This document shows, piece after piece, positions 1 through 6,518 of a stretch of DNA of 11,907 bases (the stretch's first letter is position 1; every line of letters begins with the position of its first letter). This stretch comes from CAYREE01 sp964423225. Its GTDB lineage: Archaea; Altiarchaeota; Altiarchaeia; IMC4; SCGC-AAA252-I15. The stretch covers positions 1-11,907 of the forward strand of contig CAYREE010000068.1 of assembly GCA_964423225.1 (NCBI GenBank), read 5' to 3'. Both the position numbers and the translations under genes were made by a program. The notes under the pieces were generated by a model. That model had not been told where the DNA came from, did not search any database, and was given only the letters and a program-made list of their open reading frames with translations.

Positions 1-653
1 GTGAGCAGATTCATCTGGATGAAAAAATATGGTTTTTTCAGTATCTTCGTTGTATCCTTGAATGTCTTGAAAAGATTTTTAGAACGTGACTTGAACCTAT
101 CAGGTACAAGATAGTTGTGAAGGGGTCTGAATATGACGGCTAAAGACGAGGTTGAGAACATGATTACTGTAAAAGATAAGACCAGTATGAATATCAGGGC
201 AACCAGTATCTTGTTGTAACCAAACCCTAGGATCATTATTGTTATAAAGAGATACCCCATCAATGCTGCAATAAGGATGAAGAGCATGTCGATGAGCCTA
301 TCGATTATCTCGATGCTCAGTGAACGGTCAATCTCGATTCCTCTATCCCGTATATCAAATGCCTTGACGATGTCACCAACCCTTCCAGGTGTTACAGCTC
401 CAAACGCCACACCCATCATGAATGTCTGTATGCTGTCGATAAGCCGGTAATCCTTGAGATATTGATTAACCAGTATCATCCATCTAAGTGAGCGTAAGAT
501 GATTTCTACCGCAACTGTTGTAAGACACAGGATTATGAAGAACGGATTTATCTTAATTATCTTTCCTATTGTCTCTGTAAAATCGATCCTGGATACTATA
601 AGGACGAAGAGTAATATCCCCAAAACCGACATATTCTTCGAAGACAGTTTCAT
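1..653 (-). CDS. Flippase-like polytopic membrane protein (UPF0104/AglD-type TM domain), partial
   Basis: Reading the minus strand from the ATG at 653 gives an open frame of 217 codons that runs off the left edge, so the C-terminal part is missing. It begins MKLSSKNMSVLGILLFVLIV and has hydrophobic segments at about residues 8-22, 36-52, 125-145 and 150-168. A conserved-looking stretch after the second segment reads TPGRVGDIVKAFDI, matching the P-G-R-x-G-[DE] signature of the lysylphosphatidylglycerol-synthase-TM/flippase-like family (TIGR00374 type). In archaea this domain is found with Dol-P-sugar GT2 enzymes, for example fused to one in AglD-type proteins. The start is supported by TGAGGT lying 8 bases upstream. 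That motif overlaps the stop codon of the GT2 gene, so the two are probably translated in tandem. A role in moving or using lipid-linked sugar is inferred from family and context only. Confidence 0.8.
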   Translation of the reverse strand, partial: MKLSSKNMSVLGILLFVLIVSRIDFTETIGKIIKINPFFIILCLTTVAVEIILRSLRWMILVNQYLKDYRLIDSIQTFMMGVAFGAVTPGRVGDIVKAFDIRDRGIEIDRSLSIEIIDRLIDMLFILIAALMGYLFITIMILGFGYNKILVALIFILVLSFTVIMFSTSSLAVIFRPLHNYLVPDRFKSRSKNLFKTFKDTTKILKKPYFFIQMNLL

Positions 654-660
654 ATCCCAT

Positions 661-667
661 TACCTCA
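661..667 (-). promoter_or_regulatory. Shine-Dalgarno of the flippase-like gene, overlapping the upstream stop
   Basis: On the minus strand the bases read TGAGGTA. The TGA is the stop codon of the Dol-P-mannose-synthase-like gene, and GAGGT is complementary to the 3' end of 16S rRNA. It sits about 8 bases before the ATG at 653 and decides that start over in-frame alternatives. Confidence 0.6.
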
Positions 668-1363
668 AGACAAGATTCTAAGTTTTAGTAAGTCTATAGG
701 GTATTTGAGTATGATCTTCCAGTTAAGCTTCGATTCTCCTTGTGCCCTAGGTTTGAAGATTATTGGAATCTCCTTCATACTAAATCCTGCCACACTGCTC
801 CGGTATAGCATTTCTGCACCCACAGAATATCCGGTTGACACAAAATTATCAAAATCAATAGATTCAATAACATCCCGTCGATAGCATTTGAAACCCCCAC
901 TACTATCATATACATTAAGACCTAGTACAACCCTATTGAATATGTTTGAAAACTGTGAAAGCAGATGCTGGATAAATATCTTTGTATCCGTATCTCCACC
1001 AGGCACATATCTTGACCCGATCACAACATCAGTATCCTCAATCTCCGACAGTAACTGTGGAATATACTTCGGATCATGACTAAAATCAGCGTCCATCTCA
1101 ATAATGACGTCATATTCGTTTTCAAGAGCATATTTAAATCCTCTTATCCCTGCACTGGCCCGGCCCCGTTCATCTTTCCTACTAATCAAGTGTATTCTGG
1201 GTTCGGTCTCAGCCATATGTTCCACTAGGTCATCTGTGCCGTCAGGACTATTATCATCTACAACAATGATCTCTAGACGTTCATCCTGCGATAATATCTG
1301 TTTGATGATGGGTACAATGTTCCCACATTCATTATATGTTGGAAGCATCACTATAGGCTTCAT
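665..1363 (-). CDS. Polyprenyl-phosphate mannose synthase-like glycosyltransferase (GT2, DPM1 type)
   Basis: A 232-residue GT2 enzyme, the usual size of a soluble, DPM1-type Dol-P-mannose synthase without a membrane tail. It is predicted to transfer a sugar, probably mannose from GDP-mannose, to polyprenyl phosphate on the cytoplasmic face. Visible motifs are the N-terminal PTYNE (8-12), the nucleotide-binding VVDDNSPDGT (34-43), the metal-binding D-A-D at 91-93 followed by FSHDP, GSRY (116-119), and the late FKPRAQGESKL (203-213), which matches the F-x-x-R-x-x-G-x-SK element of DPM synthases. It lies 45 bases downstream of the Fap7-like gene and 11 bases upstream of the flippase-like gene, so the three probably form one unit. 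No Shine-Dalgarno is visible before the ATG. The family call is firm, but the exact sugar is inferred. Confidence 0.9.
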   Translation of the reverse strand: MKPIVMLPTYNECGNIVPIIKQILSQDERLEIIVVDDNSPDGTDDLVEHMAETEPRIHLISRKDERGRASAGIRGFKYALENEYDVIIEMDADFSHDPKYIPQLLSEIEDTDVVIGSRYVPGGDTDTKIFIQHLLSQFSNIFNRVVLGLNVYDSSGGFKCYRRDVIESIDFDNFVSTGYSVGAEMLYRSSVAGFSMKEIPIIFKPRAQGESKLNWKIILKYPIDLLKLRILS

Positions 1364-1408
1364 GATGTGAAAACATTTGAATTAACCATTAATAATCCAA
1401 TAGAATAA

Positions 1409-1942
1409 TTAATCCATCAAATCTTTCAATGCTTCTGTAAACTGACTTGACCAGTCTTTTTCAATAATCTTTTTTCCACCGATTTCAAGCCAAGCAATAA
1501 GATCATCTGTATCGACACCTTGTGTTGCATCCACTTCAATCACATTCTCATGTAAGTTAATAGCATCATATAAAATCACCCCTGAGTACTCAGCTTCCAG
1601 ATTTTCCTTGATCTTATCCATTGAATAATCCCTTCTGTTAAGACGTTCCAGGAGTAATCTTGGATCGGAGCGCAAGACTATGACATGAGATACAGGGAGA
1701 TAATGGCTTAATAGGCCGTCAATAATTAAGTTCCCACTAAATGGTGAATAATCTTTTAAAAAAACATTTTTCAACTCGTCTAGATCTATAATGGAACATC
1801 CATAATGGCCATCAAATAGTGTGTTTGTCTTAGCCTTGGCATAGGCCGTTAAATCCACTAATTCGGCATTTATCAGGGATGCTAATTCTACTGAGAGAGT
1901 TGTTTTTCCTGTTCCGGGAGTACCTGTGACTGAGATGTGCAT
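1409..1942 (-). CDS. fap7: Fap7/AK6-type adenylate kinase (SSU ribosome maturation ATPase)
   Basis: A 177-residue P-loop NMP kinase starting directly at MHISVTGTPGTGKTT, with the Walker A loop at residues 7-15. IIDGLLSHYLP (73-83) corresponds to the DGH-S-H element of the AK6 family. VLRSDP (89-94) followed by RLNRRDYS, a K-I-x-E-N and E-A-E (99-118) forms the LID/ENxxAE region typical of AK6. The eukaryotic member (Fap7/hCINAP) binds ribosomal protein uS11 and acts in late 40S maturation together with Nob1 cleavage. The archaeal homologue is thought to have the same role; a bulk AMP-kinase role is the alternative. The start has no Shine-Dalgarno but a TATA-like tract about 25-30 bases upstream, so the mRNA is probably leaderless. 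Downstream are the GT2 and flippase-like genes on the same strand. Confidence 0.9.
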   Translation of the reverse strand: MHISVTGTPGTGKTTLSVELASLINAELVDLTAYAKAKTNTLFDGHYGCSIIDLDELKNVFLKDYSPFSGNLIIDGLLSHYLPVSHVIVLRSDPRLLLERLNRRDYSMDKIKENLEAEYSGVILYDAINLHENVIEVDATQGVDTDDLIAWLEIGGKKIIEKDWSSQFTEALKDLMD

Positions 1943-2044
1943 TTAGGCTCTAAAATGGCTATTTTATTTATTTTTTATATCAAAATACCTATAATTTTAT
2001 AATACAATTAATATATAAAAAAAAGTTAGAGGGAGGTTAAAATA
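1943..2044. promoter_or_regulatory. Divergent promoter region, Fap7-like gene / pilin array
   Basis: A 102-base, very AT-rich spacer between divergent starts. For the minus strand, ATAAAAAATAAATAAAAT (about 1961-1978) lies at the right distance for a TATA box giving a leaderless or nearly leaderless transcript starting near 1942. For the plus strand, TTTATAAT (1996-2003) would place a start near 2025, giving a leader of about 20 bases that contains the Shine-Dalgarno. AATATATAAAA (2010-2020) is a second candidate but would start too late to include that ribosome site. Transcription starts are inferred, not seen. Confidence 0.55.
2031..2037 (+). promoter_or_regulatory. Strong Shine-Dalgarno of the first pilin gene
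   Basis: GGGAGGT, a full match to the anti-Shine-Dalgarno core (ACCTCC), lies 7 bases before the ATG at 2045. It is the best ribosome binding site in the window and contrasts with the apparently leaderless neighbours, suggesting high translation of this operon. Confidence 0.75.
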
Positions 2045-2395
2045 ATGAAATATAGGATGTTCATCCACTTGATTATTTTGCTTAGTATTATTAGTCTTGT
2101 AACTACAGCATCAGCAGGACCCGCACCAGCAAGACCCTGGAACGCAATAACGTCAAGGGTTTGCCCGATACTAGTTGCAATCCTGGCTACACTAACAGTA
2201 ATAGCACCTACATTCGTGGCCTTAATGTTCATATACGGTGGTGTAAAGTATGTATATGGATCAGAGGATCCAGGTGCTAGAAAAAGCGGTAAAATGATCT
2301 GTATCCATGCTATTATTGGAGGTATCATTGTAGCAATCGCAGATGCGATCGTATTAACCGTATTAGGTTCCGCATTCGCAGCTAGCTGCAGTTAG
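2045..2395 (+). CDS. VirB2/TrbC-like T4SS pilin, copy 1
   Basis: A 116-residue secreted membrane protein. Residues 1-24 form a signal peptide (K/R start, hydrophobic core, T-A-S-A before G25), which fits signal peptidase I cleavage. The mature part has a first hydrophobic helix (about 41-64), a short polar loop and a second helix (about 85-110). The loop carries IYGGVKYVYGSEDPGARK (63-80), which matches the G-G-x3-Y-x4-D-P-x2-[RK] pattern of VirB2/TrbC-like type IV secretion pilins. Cysteines are at 40, 86 and 115. It is the first of four paralogues in a plus-strand operon and has the strong Shine-Dalgarno. There is no Asn-X-Ser/Thr sequon. Assembly into a filament is inferred from the family; a pore-forming or holin-like small protein is a weaker alternative. 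Confidence 0.8.
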   Translation: MKYRMFIHLIILLSIISLVTTASAGPAPARPWNAITSRVCPILVAILATLTVIAPTFVALMFIYGGVKYVYGSEDPGARKSGKMICIHAIIGGIIVAIADAIVLTVLGSAFAASCS

Positions 2396-2406
2396 ACGGG
2401 GCGAAT

Positions 2407-2742
2407 ATGACTCGTAAACTCTTGTCAGCAGGATTATTACTTTTCCTGCTGTCAGGGAGTACTGCTGCCCAAGCAACAGCTGCTATAGACGCAGTCCCCT
2501 GTACAATATTAACCATGATTTGGAGCGCATTTGAAATTATCGCTCCAACACTAGTAATTCTGTACTTCATGTATGGTGGAGTAACATACGTGTATAGTGC
2601 CGAGGATGCTGGTGGTAGAAAGAAAGGAATGAAGATATGCCAGCATGCAATGATAGGAGGCATCCTCATTTCATTAGTACAAGGAATAATGGTTACAATC
2701 GGGATAACAGGCACTAAATTCCTGTGTCCAGGAATACCCTAA
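2407..2742 (+). CDS. VirB2/TrbC-like T4SS pilin, copy 2
   Basis: A 111-residue paralogue of the preceding protein, beginning 11 bases after its stop. It has a signal peptide of about 22-25 residues (MTRKLLSAGLLLFLLSGSTA, then A-Q-A), a first helix at about 33-56, the loop MYGGVTYVYSAEDAGGRK (55-72) and a second helix at about 79-100. Cysteines at 32, 78 and 107 are in the same relative places as in copy 1, and both copies share IAPT in helix 1 and K-x-I-C-x-H-A at the start of helix 2, so these two are the closest pair. The usual Asp-Pro of the loop is Asp-Ala here. It has no asparagine at all, hence no N-glycosylation sequon. The ribosome site is weak (GGGGCGA), so translation may be coupled to copy 1. 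Confidence 0.78.
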   Translation: MTRKLLSAGLLLFLLSGSTAAQATAAIDAVPCTILTMIWSAFEIIAPTLVILYFMYGGVTYVYSAEDAGGRKKGMKICQHAMIGGILISLVQGIMVTIGITGTKFLCPGIP

Positions 2743-2743
2743 G

Positions 2744-3058
2744 ATGAAAAAGTTGTATCATATGATTAAGAAGGTTGGTTTAACAGGGTTATTCATCCTG
2801 GGATTATCTAGCATGGCATCAGCTAATATGTTCCAAACTGTTATTGATTTCATTGCAGCATTAATCGTTACGTTCAGACGGGTGGGTGGATCGCTATGTT
2901 TTGTAATGTTCATATATGGTGGTGCACGATACATTTATTCATCAGACGATCCTTCAGGTAGAAAACAGGCAATCGCAATCTGTGTTGCTGCAATAGTTGG
3001 AGGGATAATAATCGCTATCACACCAGACATTTTAACAAACCTAGCATCAATGTTATAA
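2744..3058 (+). CDS. VirB2/TrbC-like T4SS pilin, copy 3
   Basis: A 104-residue paralogue whose ATG follows the stop of copy 2 after one base (TAAGATG), so translational coupling is likely. Residues 1-27 form the signal peptide, with M-A-S-A before N28. Helix 1 spans about 37-58, the loop is IYGGARYIYSSDDPSGRK (57-74) and helix 2 spans about 78-101. Cysteines are at 52 and 80 only. The C-terminal cysteine of copies 1 and 2 is missing because the protein ends right after helix 2. The loop continues G-R-K-Q-A, as in copy 4. A second in-frame ATG at 2762 (residue 7) is possible but would shorten the positively charged signal-peptide start. Confidence 0.78.
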   Translation: MKKLYHMIKKVGLTGLFILGLSSMASANMFQTVIDFIAALIVTFRRVGGSLCFVMFIYGGARYIYSSDDPSGRKQAIAICVAAIVGGIIIAITPDILTNLASML

Positions 3059-3070
3059 CCGAGGATTAAA

Positions 3071-3424
3071 ATGAGGAAAGCAACAATAATCTTGACATGG
3101 ATAATAATAAACGCCTTGATTAGTACTGCAAGTGCGGCTGTTGATCCAGCAAACATCATCAAACTACTTATTTGTAAGATATACTGTCAGCTAAGGACCG
3201 TGATTGCAGGGCTTGCATTCCTCATGTACCTTTATGCAGGTTCAAAATACGCGTTTAGCGCTGATGATCCAGGAGGAAGAAAACAAGCTAAAGCAATAGC
3301 ATTGAATGCCCTGATCGGTTTGATCATTGTGGCATCAGCTAAATCATTAGTTGAAGCGGCAGGAGGATCTGCGGCAGTATGTGATTGCACACCATACCCA
3401 GTAGACTTAAGCGCCTTCCTATAG
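3071..3424 (+). CDS. VirB2/TrbC-like T4SS pilin, copy 4
   Basis: A 117-residue paralogue, 12 bases after copy 3, with GAGG 6 bases before the ATG. The signal peptide ends at about S-A-S-A (19-22). Helix 1 spans about 43-58, the loop is LYAGSKYAFSADDPGGRK (54-71) with the second Gly of the YGG element kept but the first replaced by Ala, and helix 2 spans about 77-96. It is the most divergent copy: the helix-2 cysteine is replaced by alanine, and there are two cysteine pairs, 35/39 just before helix 1 and 104/106 (C-D-C) in an extra C-terminal tail ending at L117. Both pairs would lie on the outer side in a VirB2-like topology. It is the last gene of the operon; a T-tract follows at 3455. Confidence 0.75.
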   Translation: MRKATIILTWIIINALISTASAAVDPANIIKLLICKIYCQLRTVIAGLAFLMYLYAGSKYAFSADDPGGRKQAKAIALNALIGLIIVASAKSLVEAAGGSAAVCDCTPYPVDLSAFL

Positions 3425-3449
3425 ACGATAAGGAAATAATAGGAAGGAA

Positions 3450-3462
3450 ATATATTTTTTTT
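3450..3462 (+). terminator. T-tract terminator of the pilin operon
   Basis: ATATATTTTTTTT with an uninterrupted T8 (3455-3462) lies 30 bases after the last pilin stop. Archaeal RNA polymerase terminates at such T-rich runs without needing a hairpin. Confidence 0.5.
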
Positions 3463-3567
3463 AAAAATAGACTTGCTACCACGGTTTAAGCAGATATTAA
3501 CTCTCTTTGATTAAACCCCATTCACATACTTTTATGACCATAGAAGAACTAAAACACTTATTGCAAC

Positions 3568-3576
3568 AAAAAAAAA
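3568..3576 (-). terminator. T-tract terminator of the uppS-aglB unit
   Basis: An A9 run on the plus strand reads as T9 on the minus strand, about 30 bases beyond the aglB stop. It faces the pilin operon terminator, as expected for convergent units. Confidence 0.5.
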
Positions 3577-3607
3577 GAGAAACAAACCAAAGATAATACT
3601 ATAATGC

Positions 3608-6517
3608 TTATCCTATATTCAATGTTGTGAACGTGTCTGCAACCGTTGTTGCTGCTGGAAGGTCGCTTGTTCCACCATCAAGCACTGGAGACACATTATC
3701 ATCGTTAAATCCATCATAGCTTATCTCATAGACTCTAACAAATCCGAGTGAGAACTCTTCCTTCGGCCTGAAATGCTTCAGGGGTTTGATCTCCCGGTTG
3801 TATAATCCATTAGCCTTATATTCCCGGATATCATGCATGAGATATAGTCTTGTCAGCATGAAGTCATTGAATTCATCGGGAACATATACTAGTGTCGAGA
3901 ACATCGGATAGAATCTGCATACGTACTGTGAACTGGGATCCATGTTCGGCGAGTCATAGTTGGCAGCGCAAAGCATGATGTTCTTAAGCGGTTGAACTCC
4001 AAGGAGGGATGCGCCAGTTGATGCTGACCACTTGCTCCAAGGTATAAGATCGCCATAAGGACCTGCCACCTCAATATCCTTAATCTCGCCATCGCTTAAA
4101 GTGAATATCACTCCACGCACATAATTAGTGCATCCAAATATAAGCTTCTGAACCTGTGAAAACCCACCCTTACCATCTGTCGTGATCTGTGGTTTAATCA
4201 TACTGTTTTCAGGCATGAATTTACACTGACCGAAATTCCGCCAACCCCACATCGGATCGGCAGGTTCATTAGATCCCAGATCTCCATTGGCGATATAATG
4301 TAATGCGCTACCCTTGCCGATCATTGTCCAATCAATTGTCACATATTTCAACTCACGACCAGTCTTCTTGTAAGCATCATTGTATGCGCTAACCATTTCA
4401 AACGCCTCCTCCTCACTAGTCTGATTGACAAAGAAGCGTGCAACATCCTGGATCTCATAATAGTCAGCCTGTAGATTATCTATCAATACTGGACGTTTAG
4501 AAACTGCTGTAATCCAATGGCCATAATCCCACCAGGTTAATATAGCATGATTCGGAGATGTCTTATTATAAGCCCACTCAAGCATCGGCTGCCAATAGAA
4601 GATATCCGGGGTTAAAGCCATATGCATGACAACATAGCCCACAAAATTAGAATACTTCCACATACCAAAGAAGGGCACATATAACATAGGTATGAAAAGA
4701 AGCATTATAGTACCGATTATCCTCCAGTCATCTAATTCCTTCCTAGTGGACGCGGCAAATAAGCCGATAGTAGCACCCAATGCAGTGATGGAGGGACTTG
4801 CAGCAAAAATCCATGCGGATTTATTATAAGAACCCCACATCATGGGAATACTCCAGGTTAAAATGAATAAGGCCCCGATACTTCGTTTCTTTAAGGCAAG
4901 ATGAATCAAGAAGGGTAACATTAATAATCCATAGAATAATGCTACACCATATTTTGAATAACCATTTGATAGAAAGCTGTTCAAATCTATTGCCATTGGA
5001 TTCTGCTCGGATACGGTCTGGTGAACAATACTTTTAATCTTTGCTCCCATGATGGTTCGGATAATAACATCTGATATGTCAGATATGCCACCTTCAAGAA
5101 CGGTTACTACAAGACCTCCAAGAAGAATGATAATTGCAAGTGGAAAGATATGCTTTTGTATGAGAGAATCAATCCGGTCTTCCAGAACATTAATCTTTAT
5201 CTTTTGAATACCCCATAACCTTGTGCTTATAGCCTGTAGGATTATTGGCAAGCCAATAGCTCCCGCAATTGGAAACAAAGCAATTGGTGGCATCTTGCTG
5301 TACACAGGTAGAGCAAGCTGCTCATGAGTGAAAAAATTTGATAATTCACCGATAGCAATTGCGATAGTAAGATAAGGCACTATCCGAGTAGCATTCTCTT
5401 TATGTGCAAATAGTATTAGAGAATATATAATTCCAAATACACCGATTGTAAGATAAGCATATGAATATGCCCAAGTAAGCTTGAGCATCATAAAACCAAT
5501 ACCTGCAAGGATCGCATACTTGAAACTACGACGATTAACTGAAGCAAAGAATAGATAGAAGCTAGATAGCATTATGAACATTCCGAATACATCGTCCTCG
5601 CAATTTGCAGCAGTCCCATTTATTGCAAATCCTGGACTAAACATAAATATGAATGCTGCAAGTATTCCCGCAATCTTATTGTGAGGATGCATTTCAGAAA
5701 ACATCTCCTTGACAAGAAGATACATCGGGATGACAACCAGCCCTCCAATCACTCCTGGAAGAAGCATAGCAATATCATATAATGTGAAGTCGAAGGGCAT
5801 GAGTACCAATGCCAATACTGCATAGATGACAGGATTAAGCATCGGAGTTGTATGCTGTGGTAGACCATGACCTAAAGGACTTTTATCCTGGACATATGAT
5901 TTATTCCAATGCATTTGTAATCCACCAGACATCGGATAGACAAGATCATCATACTCAGGGATATGCCCATCATAAACCCCCTGCATCCACTTATACTGCC
6001 AATAAGAATCCAGGTTACCAATCAATTCACTGGTTGCTGGTACAAGATGCAATACTAATGCAGATACCAATATCGAAAGTACGACAGACAACTCCCAGTC
6101 TACAAGCCGATAGATTGTAAGGGCTGAAAAGACAAGCATAATACCAGAGATAACCGCGAAGAACAAGTAATCCCTACTTGCAGGATAGCCCCAGAGACCA
6201 ACATACCATGAAAAAAGAGCTGTGATAGTCACAAGCAAGGGTATAATATACTTCCAACGGGATTTTAACTTCTTGTCTTTCTTCGCAAAATAAACTGCTG
6301 CTGCAGCCAGTAAGACAAGGCCCTTTGGTATTGCATCAAACATCCAGTCAGGAGCTGAAAAACGAATCGATACGAGTAGAAGAGACAATAATGAAATGGC
6401 AAACAAAGGCTCTTTTAATTTTTGTGTGAACCTCTCATAGGTTTCAAGTGAGAGAGAAATTGATTTTTCTTCTTTGCCCCTTCCTTTCGGAGCGACTTTC
6501 CTACGTTTAGAACTCAT
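3608..6517 (-). CDS. aglB: Oligosaccharyltransferase AglB/STT3
   Basis: A 969-residue AglB of the long archaeal type. It transfers a glycan from a lipid carrier to Asn in Asn-X-Ser/Thr on the outer face of the membrane. A basic cytoplasmic start (MSSKRRKVAPKGRGK) is followed by about 13 membrane segments to residue 630 and then a globular C-terminal domain. Visible catalytic elements are D170 in GNLDSYW (first DxD-like motif), E307-D308-D309 in ANCEDDVF (second motif), TVSEQNP at 501-507 (the SVSE/TIXE loop that contacts the acceptor), WWDYG at 662-666, and DWTMIGK at 729-735, a DxxMxxK form of the DK/MI helix motif. The enzyme therefore looks complete and active. It begins one base after the uppS stop, so the two are almost certainly one operon. 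The last 30 residues are Thr/Ala/Asp-rich and probably disordered. Confidence 0.96.
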   Translation of the reverse strand: MSSKRRKVAPKGRGKEEKSISLSLETYERFTQKLKEPLFAISLLSLLLVSIRFSAPDWMFDAIPKGLVLLAAAAVYFAKKDKKLKSRWKYIIPLLVTITALFSWYVGLWGYPASRDYLFFAVISGIMLVFSALTIYRLVDWELSVVLSILVSALVLHLVPATSELIGNLDSYWQYKWMQGVYDGHIPEYDDLVYPMSGGLQMHWNKSYVQDKSPLGHGLPQHTTPMLNPVIYAVLALVLMPFDFTLYDIAMLLPGVIGGLVVIPMYLLVKEMFSEMHPHNKIAGILAAFIFMFSPGFAINGTAANCEDDVFGMFIMLSSFYLFFASVNRRSFKYAILAGIGFMMLKLTWAYSYAYLTIGVFGIIYSLILFAHKENATRIVPYLTIAIAIGELSNFFTHEQLALPVYSKMPPIALFPIAGAIGLPIILQAISTRLWGIQKIKINVLEDRIDSLIQKHIFPLAIIILLGGLVVTVLEGGISDISDVIIRTIMGAKIKSIVHQTVSEQNPMAIDLNSFLSNGYSKYGVALFYGLLMLPFLIHLALKKRSIGALFILTWSIPMMWGSYNKSAWIFAASPSITALGATIGLFAASTRKELDDWRIIGTIMLLFIPMLYVPFFGMWKYSNFVGYVVMHMALTPDIFYWQPMLEWAYNKTSPNHAILTWWDYGHWITAVSKRPVLIDNLQADYYEIQDVARFFVNQTSEEEAFEMVSAYNDAYKKTGRELKYVTIDWTMIGKGSALHYIANGDLGSNEPADPMWGWRNFGQCKFMPENSMIKPQITTDGKGGFSQVQKLIFGCTNYVRGVIFTLSDGEIKDIEVAGPYGDLIPWSKWSASTGASLLGVQPLKNIMLCAANYDSPNMDPSSQYVCRFYPMFSTLVYVPDEFNDFMLTRLYLMHDIREYKANGLYNREIKPLKHFRPKEEFSLGFVRVYEISYDGFNDDNVSPVLDGGTSDLPAATTVADTFTTLNIG

Positions 6518-6518
6518 C

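Larger units (their letters stand above)
3425..3607. other. Gene-free gap between convergent transcription units
   Basis: This 183-base gap separates the end of the pilin operon from the end of aglB on the other strand. It holds two opposing T-tract terminators (3455-3462 plus, 3568-3576 minus) and one 20-codon open frame (3534-3596) without a ribosome site. I see no tRNA, C/D-box RNA, repeat or att-like duplication in it. Confidence 0.6.

Noticed and set aside
1104..1370. Plus-strand frames opposite the DPM-like GT2 gene
   Set aside because: They are antisense to clear GT2 motifs and have no coding support of their own.
2026..2328. Minus-strand frame of 100 codons opposite pilin copy 1
   Set aside because: It mirrors a better-supported gene with a signal peptide and Shine-Dalgarno. 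The hydrophobic look is a by-product of the complement of a membrane-protein gene.
2382..2714. Minus-strand frame of 110 codons opposite pilin copy 2
   Set aside because: Same reason; it has no family resemblance and no ribosome site.
3534..3596. 20-codon plus-strand frame as a real microprotein
   Set aside because: It has no Shine-Dalgarno, spans the A9 terminator tract of aglB, and is of a length expected by chance. Kept only as a low-interest observation.
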